This document shows, piece after piece, positions 27,106-33,615 of a stretch of 58,894 bases of DNA. The stretch spans positions 1-58,894 of the forward strand of contig UQRL01000010.1 of NCBI GenBank assembly GCA_900543555.1. Reading direction: 5' to 3'. Numbering within the stretch: position 1 is the first letter of the stretch; every line of letters starts with the position of its first letter. Both the position numbers and the translations under genes were made by a program. The stretch comes from an uncultured Oscillospiraceae bacterium. GTDB taxonomy: Bacteria; Bacillota; Clostridia; Oscillospirales; Acutalibacteraceae. The notes below the pieces were generated by a model. That model was not told the DNA's origin. It did not search any database and saw nothing but the letters and a program-made list of their open reading frames with translations.

Positions 27106-27163
27106 AAAAAGCTCCTCTCTGCGGGGCGGCGCCCCGTTGCGAAATGGGTTCTTTCTCCTGTTT

Positions 27164-27192
27164 AGTATACCGCAAATCCAGAGGGAGCGCAA
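27164..27192 (-). promoter_or_regulatory. Promoter of the NYN gene
   Basis: On the minus strand TTGCGC (27187-27192), 17 bases, TATACT (27164-27169). Confidence 0.5.
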
Positions 27193-27220
27193 ATCAATTT
27201 GTGAAAAGAGGTCCTTTTCT

Positions 27221-27694
27221 ATGTCCATCCAACAGGTAAAGTCCTATTTCCAGCAGTTCGGCATGGAGTCCCGGGTGCGGGAGCTGCCAGAGTCCAGCGC
27301 CACCGTGGAACTGGCCGCCCAGGCCCTGGGCACCCAGCCCGCCCGCATCGCCAAGACCCTCTCCTTCCTGGTGGGGGAGGAGCCCATCCTCATTGTGGCC
27401 GCCGGGGATGTGAAGATCGACAACGCCAAGTACAAGGCCCGCTTTCACCAAAAGGCCAAGATGCTCTCTCCCGCCCAGGTGCTGGAACTCATCGGCCATC
27501 CGGTGGGCGGCGTGTGCCCCTTTGCCGTGAAAGAGGGGGTGCGGGTCTTTCTGGATGAGAGCCTGAAGCGGTTCCAGACGGTGTTCCCCGCCTGCGGCAG
27601 CGGCAACTCCGCCATCGAGCTGACCCTCTCTGAGCTGGAGCAGTACTCCGGCTTTGAGGAATGGGTGGATGTGTGCAAGTCCCCGGAGGGCTGA
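27221..27694 (+). CDS. YbaK/ProX-type aminoacyl-tRNA deacylase
   Basis: A 157-residue single-domain protein of the YbaK/EbsC family: SSATVELAAQALGTQPARIA, then TLSFLVGEEPILIVAAGD, VKIDNAKYKARF with the conserved Lys, and GHPVGGVCPF. These enzymes hydrolyse mischarged Cys- or Ala-tRNAs, guarding translation accuracy. The ATG at 27221 was chosen because the family N-terminus MSIQQVKSYFQQFG begins there and AGAGGT lies upstream. It diverges from the NYN gene. Confidence 0.88.
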   Translation: MSIQQVKSYFQQFGMESRVRELPESSATVELAAQALGTQPARIAKTLSFLVGEEPILIVAAGDVKIDNAKYKARFHQKAKMLSPAQVLELIGHPVGGVCPFAVKEGVRVFLDESLKRFQTVFPACGSGNSAIELTLSELEQYSGFEEWVDVCKSPEG

Positions 27695-27706
27695 GGAGGA
27701 AAATAG

Positions 27707-27745
27707 AAAACCGCGCGGGCCATTCAAAAGCTCGCGCGGTTTTTC
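27707..27745. terminator. Bidirectional terminator between YbaK and anti-sigma genes
   Basis: AAAACCGCGCGGGC pairs with GCTCGCGCGGTTTTT, leaving A and T tracts on either side, so it serves both converging genes. Confidence 0.88.
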
Positions 27746-27748
27746 GTT

Positions 27749-29629
27749 TTAGCTGCCGGTGTCCTCTTGCAGGCGGGATTCCACCGCCGGGGGAGAGGGG
27801 CTGGGCTCTACAGCGGCCTCGCCGTACTGATAGGCTTCCAGCTGGGTGCCGAAGACCTCGTCCGCCTGGTGGTAGTAGGCGCGCTGGATGTCCTCGATGA
27901 GCACCTGGCCCGTCTCCACGTCCACCAGTTCCAGGCGGGTGAATTCAATGCCCGCGGTGTTGTACACCCTGAATTGCATCCGCTTGTAGGTCTGCCCTCC
28001 CTGAATGGTGGGGGAGGCGATGATATCCGCCCGGTAGCTGCCGTTTTCGTCCTCATAATAGGCCAGCTCCGTGCCGTCGCTGGCCTCCTCATAGGAGTTG
28101 TACTCGTTCTGGGGATGGGAGTAGGCGATGCACACCAGGGTGTCCCCGCTGTAACAGTACACCGCCACAGGGTGGTAGTCCAGGTCCGGGGTGAACAGGG
28201 CCACCCGCAAGGGGTCCCCATAGAGGCTGGGCTTGGCACAGATGTAGCCGTTCACCGGCGTGGGGGTGCGGTCCTCCTTCAGGCTGTTGGCCAGGGACAG
28301 CTTCTCCAAGCCCTGATCCCGATAGTGCTGGCTGGCGTAGACCTGGCGGGTTTCCAGGTCGATGGTGAACTCCGCCACCACCCGGTTGTTTGCAATGGTC
28401 GCTCCCTCCTCTGTGGAATAGGGGGGATACTCGTACAGGGTCAGCACCACATAGGGCACATCTTCCGCCGGGGCGACAAAGGTGCCCACGCCGGTGTAGG
28501 GCCCCGCGTAGTAGACGTCCTCCAGGCTGTTGGGGGACCACTCCACAGAGCTGTCTTGCAGCAGGTCCCCCTCAGGGGTGGAGAGCAGGGGGTAGATCCC
28601 CAGGGGAGCGGCGCTGGTGGCAAAGTCCGCCTCCTCGGCGGGGGTCAGCATGGTGTAGCCCATGCGGCCGAAGAAGGGCACCTCCACGGAGAAGCGCAGG
28701 TTGGTGGGGGTGCTTTCCACCCACTGGAGGGACACGCCGTTGTCCTCCACGGACGGCTCCTCCGCCAGGGTGTTCCACAGGAAATTGCGGGAGGTGTCCG
28801 CCGTGACGCGGAAGTCCAGCTGGTAATCCGGGAGGGAGACCAGCCCGCTGGAGCCCCCTGTCAAACAGGAAAGGGAGAGGGACACCTCCATCTCCTGGTT
28901 TTGAGAGAGTTTGTGGGGCAGCTTTGCCACCCACTCCGCCCGATACAGGCTGCTGCCGTCGTCACTGGCTTCCTCCAGGGTGAAGACGCGGTTCTCCAGC
29001 GGTGTGACCAGTTCCGCGGCGGCGCCGTCCACTGTCACCTGGAAGGTCTCTGAGTCCTCCATATAGGGTTCTGTCTGGGTGAAGAGAACCTCCTCCTGCT
29101 GCCACGCCGGGTCGGACAAGCGCGCGGCCATGCGCAGGTGCAGGTAGATGCCGTCGCTCCAGGCGTCCTCCACGGTGAAGCTGTCGTCGGTGCCCTCCAC
29201 GTCGTTCTGCACGGAGACCGGCTGGAACGGGGCCCGCTCCTCCGCCTGCTGTTCCTCCAGCTGGCTGGGGTCCTGGGGGATGGGGGTGGGTGTGGGCAGG
29301 CTGTGGTTTTCCGTCTCTTGGGGCAGGTCCACCGTGCCGTTGAGCTGCTGAAACAGCTGGCCCACGCCGGGCAGGCTTTCCATCAGGCCGGGGTTTGCCC
29401 GGTTGAGGCCGAAGGCCCCCGCCGCCACCAGCACGGCGCAGGCCGCCAGGGTGGCGCAGGCCCGGGCAAAGGTCCGCAGGGGGCGGGCCTTCACCGGCAG
29501 CTCGTCGGGCAGGCTGTCAAAGGCGTCCTGCACCGCTTGCAGATAGGACTGGGGCGGCTGTTCCACCTGGAGCTGCTGCGCCAGGTGCCGTTTGAACCGC
29601 TTATCCCGCTTCAGGTCATTTTTTTCCAT
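27749..29629 (-). CDS. Membrane anti-sigma factor (DUF4179-like)
   Basis: A 626-residue protein with a short cytoplasmic N-terminus (about 1-55), one membrane helix (about 60-78, FARACATLAACAVLVAAGAF) and a large extracytoplasmic region beginning with a Pro/Thr/Gln-rich spacer. This plan matches DUF4179/RsiV-like anti-sigma factors that hold an ECF sigma factor at the membrane and sense envelope stress. The ATG at 29629 lies inside the 3' end of the sigma gene, overlapping by 14 bases, with AAGGTGG upstream, so the two products are made in coupled amounts. The signal sensed is unknown. Confidence 0.8.
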   Translation of the reverse strand: MEKNDLKRDKRFKRHLAQQLQVEQPPQSYLQAVQDAFDSLPDELPVKARPLRTFARACATLAACAVLVAAGAFGLNRANPGLMESLPGVGQLFQQLNGTVDLPQETENHSLPTPTPIPQDPSQLEEQQAEERAPFQPVSVQNDVEGTDDSFTVEDAWSDGIYLHLRMAARLSDPAWQQEEVLFTQTEPYMEDSETFQVTVDGAAAELVTPLENRVFTLEEASDDGSSLYRAEWVAKLPHKLSQNQEMEVSLSLSCLTGGSSGLVSLPDYQLDFRVTADTSRNFLWNTLAEEPSVEDNGVSLQWVESTPTNLRFSVEVPFFGRMGYTMLTPAEEADFATSAAPLGIYPLLSTPEGDLLQDSSVEWSPNSLEDVYYAGPYTGVGTFVAPAEDVPYVVLTLYEYPPYSTEEGATIANNRVVAEFTIDLETRQVYASQHYRDQGLEKLSLANSLKEDRTPTPVNGYICAKPSLYGDPLRVALFTPDLDYHPVAVYCYSGDTLVCIAYSHPQNEYNSYEEASDGTELAYYEDENGSYRADIIASPTIQGGQTYKRMQFRVYNTAGIEFTRLELVDVETGQVLIEDIQRAYYHQADEVFGTQLEAYQYGEAAVEPSPSPPAVESRLQEDTGS

Positions 29630-30149
29630 GACGCGCCACCACCTTTCCCTGCTCCCGGCCCTCATAGGCCTGCCGGAATTTCTGCCGCCCGTGGACCAGC
29701 CGCTGTTTCACGGCCCCCTCGCTAATGCCCAGCGTCCCGGCAATGTCCTTCACCGAGATATCGTTGAGATAGTAGAGGGTGAGCACCAGCCGGTCGTTTT
29801 CCCCCAAGTCGTTCAGTGCCTGCTGCACGTCAAGGGAGGTCTCCCGCTCGTCGGCCCGTCCCTCCTCGGGCACCACCTCCAGGGGCACCAGCCCCTTCTG
29901 CTGCCGCAGCAGGTCATAGCAGCAATTTATCAAAATGCGGGTCAGCCAGGTTTTAAAGTACTTTGGCTGCCGCAGGTCGCTCAATTTGTAAAAGGCTTTG
30001 CAAATGGCCTCCTGCACCGCGTCCTCCACGTCCTCTTCCCGGTGGAGGATGGCCTTAGCCGCCCGGTACAGCGCCAGCTGGTTCTCCTCGATCAGGTCCA
30101 TAAAGGCGGCTTTGTCGCCCCGCTGGGCCCTGCGTACCAATCGCTCCAC
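29616..30149 (-). CDS. ECF-type RNA polymerase sigma factor
   Basis: A 177-residue sigma-70 family protein with region 2 (about 10-75: AAKAILHREEDVEDAVQEA, YFKTWLTRILINCCYDLL) and region 4 (about 105-165: YYLNDISVKDIAGTLGISEG, AVKQRLVHGRQKF). It lacks regions 1 and 3, as ECF factors do. It starts at GTG with AAGGAGG before it. Its partner is the overlapping anti-sigma gene. The GH25 genes upstream on the same strand suggest a cell-wall role, but whether they belong to its regulon cannot be told. I could not find a clear ECF-type promoter in the 144-base gap upstream. Confidence 0.9.
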   Translation of the reverse strand: MERLVRRAQRGDKAAFMDLIEENQLALYRAAKAILHREEDVEDAVQEAICKAFYKLSDLRQPKYFKTWLTRILINCCYDLLRQQKGLVPLEVVPEEGRADERETSLDVQQALNDLGENDRLVLTLYYLNDISVKDIAGTLGISEGAVKQRLVHGRQKFRQAYEGREQGKVVARHGKK

Positions 30150-30293
30150 AACATCCTCCTTCTCCCTTCGGGGCCCAAACCCCCGCGATGTTCCCCGTTC
30201 ACAGCATTAGACGGCCCACCCCCGCAAAAGGTGAGCCGCCCTGAAAATCTTCTTGGCATATTTCCCATTTCGGTGGCCGGCCAGGCCCCTCTC

Positions 30294-31184
30294 TCAGTAT
30301 GGCTCGAAGCACAGGTTCAAATCCACGCTGCCGGAGATGCCCGGAACAGTGCCGCTGGCAGAGTACTGCCACAGGCGGAAGCCATAGTACAGGCTGGGGG
30401 CGGGCTGATACTCCGCGTACCACAGCGCGTAATCCTTCAGCTCCTCCAGGTTGAAGGTGTTGTAGGCCATCGTTTTGTTGGTGTAAACGCAGGCCGTGTA
30501 GCCGTTCTTTTCCATCTGCTGGCAGAAGGCCAGGGCAAAGCGGGTCACTTCCTCCCCGGATATATCATAGGCGCGCAGGTCCTCTGCGGGCAGCTCCTCG
30601 CTGGGGATGGGGGTCTCCCAGTCGAACACCACCGGATAGGCAAGCTCCCGGCCGTTCAAAGTCTGAAGCACAAAGTCGGCCTCCTCCCGGGCCTCCTCCT
30701 GGCTGACGGCCTGGGAGAAGAAGTAGACCCCCACCTGCAGCCCGGCATCCACAGCCCCCTGATAGTTCTGCTCGAAGGTGGCGTCCACATTCAGGCCGCC
30801 CTCCGTCATGCCCCGGTAGCCCACCCGCAGGATGGCGAACTCCACTCCCGCGCCGCGCACCGCCTGCCAGTCGATGTCCCCCTGGTGCTCAGAGACATCC
30901 ACGCCCAGCACGGCCCCCGGGTATTGGATGAAGCCGTTTTGCTCGGTAAAACCCTCGGTGTCATACTCGTTGAGGGGGTAGTCAAACTTGGGGACATACC
31001 TCTCCCCCTCATAGAGGTCGCTGACCAAAAGCTGGTTCTCCGGGGCTTGGGGCTCCGAGGTTTCCGGCTCCCCGCCGCCTATCAGAGAGATCACCACCGC
31101 CCCGGCCACCACCACCAGGGCCACCAGGGCGCTCAGGCCCATCCACCGCAGGCGGTTGGGTTCATTTGCACTGTGCTTTGCCAT
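30294..31184 (-). CDS. Membrane-anchored GH25 lysozyme-like hydrolase
   Basis: A 296-residue protein with an N-terminal membrane anchor (about 17-37), a spacer and a GH25 domain from about residue 90. The catalytic set is complete: Asp96 in LGVDVSEHQG, and Asp188/Glu190 in PVVFDWE. GH25 enzymes cut the N-acetylmuramic acid-beta-1,4-N-acetylglucosamine bond of peptidoglycan. Attachment to the membrane suggests wall remodelling rather than attack on other cells. The start at 31184 has AAAGGAGGAG upstream. It follows a sister gene that lacks catalytic residues. Confidence 0.9.
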   Translation of the reverse strand: MAKHSANEPNRLRWMGLSALVALVVVAGAVVISLIGGGEPETSEPQAPENQLLVSDLYEGERYVPKFDYPLNEYDTEGFTEQNGFIQYPGAVLGVDVSEHQGDIDWQAVRGAGVEFAILRVGYRGMTEGGLNVDATFEQNYQGAVDAGLQVGVYFFSQAVSQEEAREEADFVLQTLNGRELAYPVVFDWETPIPSEELPAEDLRAYDISGEEVTRFALAFCQQMEKNGYTACVYTNKTMAYNTFNLEELKDYALWYAEYQPAPSLYYGFRLWQYSASGTVPGISGSVDLNLCFEPY

Positions 31185-31228
31185 AGCTCCTCCTTTTTCC
31201 TGGGGCGCGGAAAGCGCGCCTGAAAACC

Positions 31229-31257
31229 ATAAGGCCCGCCTCCCGGGGAGGCGGGCC
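31229..31257 (-). terminator. Hairpin between the two GH25 genes
   Basis: An 11-bp perfect stem (GGCCCGCCTCC with its inverse) around a 3-base loop; on the minus strand it is followed by TTATGGTTTTC, a weak T tail. Probably an attenuator between the genes. Confidence 0.6.
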
Positions 31258-31264
31258 GCCTGTA

Positions 31265-32155
31265 TCAGCCGTATTGCTTTAGGGAAAGGGTGATGGGCAC
31301 GCTGCCAGAGATGCCTGGCACGCTGCCCTCCTGGGTATACTGCCACATTGCGAAGTCGTAGTAAAAGCCGGGAACCGAGGCGTACTCGGCGTACCACATG
31401 TCGTAATTTGCCAGCTGAGAAAGGTCCAGATCCTCATAGGCAAAGGACTTGGCCGCGTAATAACAGGGGGTGCGGCCGGCCATCTTCACCTTGTTGCAGA
31501 AGGCGTTGATAAACCCGGTAATCTGCTCCCCGTTGCACTGGATCGTGCGGGAGCTCTGGTCCTTGGTGCCGTCGTCGTTGTAGTCATATTCCCAGAAAAT
31601 GGCAATGGGGTAAGTCACTTGATAGGTCTGGATCTGCTCCAGCACAAAGGTGGCCTCTTCCTCGGCCTCCTCGTTGCTGATGGCCTTTGAATAGAAATAC
31701 ACCCCCACGGGGATGCCCGCCTCCGTGGCGCCGGTGATGTTCTCCACAAACTTGCTGTCCAGCACGATCTGGCCTTTTTCATTGCCCCGGTAGCCCACGC
31801 GGATCATGGCGAAGTCCACGCCGTTTTCCGCCACCTGGGCCCAGTCAATCTCCCCGTTTTTGTAATTGACGTTGATGCCCACAAGAGAGGTCCCCTCTGT
31901 GTAGGTCATCACCCCGTTGCTGGCCTGGAACGCCGTGGGGTTGTAGTCGTTGACGGCGATGTCATACCCGGGAATGGTCATCTGCCCGTCGTTCAGGTCG
32001 TTGACCAGCAGGGTGCCGTCCGCGTTGCGCTCCAGCACCTCCACCGAGCTGTCCCGGGGCCCCCTGGCCAGAATGACGGCGGAGACCGCTACAATGACCG
32101 CCACCAGAATCAAGGTGGCTGCCAGGAACAAATTGCGCTTTTTCAGAGTGTCCAT
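31265..32155 (-). CDS. GH25-like protein with lost catalytic residues (probable pseudoenzyme)
   Basis: A 296-residue membrane-anchored paralogue of the next gene, with a helix at about 8-30 and a GH25 fold from about residue 90. The equivalent of the first catalytic Asp is Asn95 (VGINVNYKNG), and the Asp of the D-x-E pair is Phe187 (IAIFWE); only Glu189 remains. The fold-forming parts such as FAMIRVGYRGNEKGQ and GVYFYSKAISNEEAEEEA are well kept, so the gene is not decaying. It may bind peptidoglycan or a partner without cutting. It has its own promoter and likely shares a transcript with the active GH25. Confidence 0.82.
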   Translation of the reverse strand: MDTLKKRNLFLAATLILVAVIVAVSAVILARGPRDSSVEVLERNADGTLLVNDLNDGQMTIPGYDIAVNDYNPTAFQASNGVMTYTEGTSLVGINVNYKNGEIDWAQVAENGVDFAMIRVGYRGNEKGQIVLDSKFVENITGATEAGIPVGVYFYSKAISNEEAEEEATFVLEQIQTYQVTYPIAIFWEYDYNDDGTKDQSSRTIQCNGEQITGFINAFCNKVKMAGRTPCYYAAKSFAYEDLDLSQLANYDMWYAEYASVPGFYYDFAMWQYTQEGSVPGISGSVPITLSLKQYG

Positions 32156-32236
32156 ATACCTCCCGCTCCTTTTTCAAAAAATACCGAAGGGCAAGGCCCA
32201 AAGGGCCGAAGGGTCCGTTCAAGAAGTTCTTGTCAC

Positions 32237-32265
32237 ATTATACATGAAACTTGTCGAAAAGGCAA
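32237..32265 (-). promoter_or_regulatory. Promoter of the GH25 pair
   Basis: On the minus strand TTGCCT (32260-32265), 17 bases, TATAAT (32237-32242). Confidence 0.7.
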
Positions 32266-32320
32266 CTGGGAACAGGCGTTTCCTCCCATTTCCAGCCTTA
32301 CTGGAATGAAAATTTTTTGT

Positions 32321-32326
32321 TACAAT
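32321..32326 (+). promoter_or_regulatory. Extended -10 promoter of the second GNAT gene
   Basis: TACAAT preceded by TGT (extended -10), 39 bases before the start; no good -35 box is visible. Confidence 0.4.
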
Positions 32327-32364
32327 GAAGCCTTGAAGGCCAATGGGAAAGGAGTGGGGGCTTT

Positions 32365-33000
32365 GTGCAGGCGCAGGAGCTGACGCTGGAAGAACTGAAA
32401 CAACTCTATCAGTCCCGCATTTCCCGGGATTTCGTCCCCAATGAGCTGCGCCCCTGGGGGAACATGCGCGCTCTGGCCCTGCGGGGGGCTTACCGGGCGT
32501 TTGCCTATCGGGAGAAGGGGGCCGTTCTGGCCTATGGGATCTTTGCCCACTGCCCTGGGGCGGCCCTGCTGGACTATCTGGCCGTGGACCCGGCCTTGCG
32601 GGGCAGGGGCCTGGGCACCCGCTTCTTCCAAGCGCTGCAGGGGGCTGCCAGGCAGCTTGGCGCGCCTTTTTTCCTCATTGAGGCGGAGAGCCTGGAGAGC
32701 GCGCAAACCCCAGCGGAGAAGGAGGTCCGCCGCAGGCGCATCCAGTTTTACACCCGCTGCGGCTGCCGGGAGACCGGGCTTTTCTCCTTCCTGTTTGGGG
32801 TGGAGTATCAAATTCTGCTGTTTCCCCTGGAGGGGGAACCCGGCCGGGAGCAGGCCAGGGCCGCCTTGGAGAGCCTCTACCGCCTGCTGTTCCGTGTTTC
32901 GGCAGGCGCCTCGAAGAGGGCGCCGCGCCCGGTGTGCCGCATCTATGAAAAAGGCGGAGCCCCGGGAGAAAATAAGGGGTTTTACATGGATTTGCTTTGA
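32365..33000 (+). CDS. GNAT family acetyltransferase
   Basis: A 211-residue protein starting at GTG, with GGAAAGGAG 11 bases upstream. The acetyl-CoA site is LLDYLAVDPALRGRGLGTRF, a textbook motif A (R-G-x-G-L-G). The C-terminal part (after about 150) is longer than in minimal GNATs and carries many Arg residues. No specific substrate is recognisable. The promoter of the following MarR gene overlaps its stop codon. Confidence 0.85.
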   Translation: MQAQELTLEELKQLYQSRISRDFVPNELRPWGNMRALALRGAYRAFAYREKGAVLAYGIFAHCPGAALLDYLAVDPALRGRGLGTRFFQALQGAARQLGAPFFLIEAESLESAQTPAEKEVRRRRIQFYTRCGCRETGLFSFLFGVEYQILLFPLEGEPGREQARAALESLYRLLFRVSAGASKRAPRPVCRIYEKGGAPGENKGFYMDLL

Positions 33001-33025
33001 CTTTTTCCGGCTGGGGGGATATAAT
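32997..33025 (+). promoter_or_regulatory. Promoter of the MarR gene
   Basis: TTGACT (32997-33002), 17 bases, TATAAT (33020-33025); the -35 box includes the TGA stop of the preceding gene. Confidence 0.8.
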
Positions 33026-33065
33026 GAGATGATTAAAGATCTCTTTAGAGGAAGGAGGCTTGGCC

Positions 33066-33527
33066 ATGGAACCCCCGAAGCACGCGCAAGAACGGCAGCT
33101 GCCGCCCCATTTTTCTCGGGAATTGGGCCGGGCCATTACCTTTTTAAGCCGCGGCCGCAAGCGCTTCATGGCGGAACGCCTGCGGGAGCTGGGCTTTTCC
33201 GGCGCCATGTACCTGATTCTGCTCCATTTGGAGCACCACCCCGGCGCCACCCAGGACAGCATTGCCAACCATCTGTTTATCGACAAATGCAATGTGGCCC
33301 GGCGCACCAAAAAGCTGGAAACCCTGGGCTACCTTTACCGGGAGACCAACCAGAACGACCGGCGGGAAAACCACCTGTACCTGACGGACAAAGGCCGGGA
33401 GCTGGTGCCCACCATCCGGGAATATTTGGGCCAGTGGGGGCGCTCCATCACCGCGGACTTGACGGACACAGAGTGCGCGGAGCTGTTAGCCCTTCTGACC
33501 AAGATGACTGGCCAGGACCGAAAATGA
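33066..33527 (+). CDS. MarR family transcriptional regulator
   Basis: A 153-residue winged-helix regulator: the dimerising N-terminal helix region, the recognition region ATQDSIANHLFIDKCNVARR and the wing NQNDRRENHLYLTDKG are clear MarR features. MarR proteins usually repress nearby genes and release DNA when bound by small phenolic or other ligands. The ATG at 33066 is 7 bases after GAAGGAGG; the in-frame TTG at 33060 would be too close. It is transcribed alone, and its target is not evident in the window. Confidence 0.9.
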   Translation: MEPPKHAQERQLPPHFSRELGRAITFLSRGRKRFMAERLRELGFSGAMYLILLHLEHHPGATQDSIANHLFIDKCNVARRTKKLETLGYLYRETNQNDRRENHLYLTDKGRELVPTIREYLGQWGRSITADLTDTECAELLALLTKMTGQDRK

Positions 33528-33537
33528 CATAGCATGG

Positions 33538-33572
33538 AAAAAGCCCGTTCCCAAGCTGGGAGCGGGCTTTTT
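33538..33572 (+). terminator. Terminator of the MarR gene
   Basis: AAAAAGCCCGTTCCCA pairs with TGGGAGCGGGCTTTTT around AGC, with T and A tracts on both sides. Its core closely resembles the terminator at 41390-41426. Confidence 0.9.
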
Positions 33573-33615
33573 TGACGGCAGCCGCGGGGGCTGCCTTTTT
33601 GCTTTTTCGGGAGAA

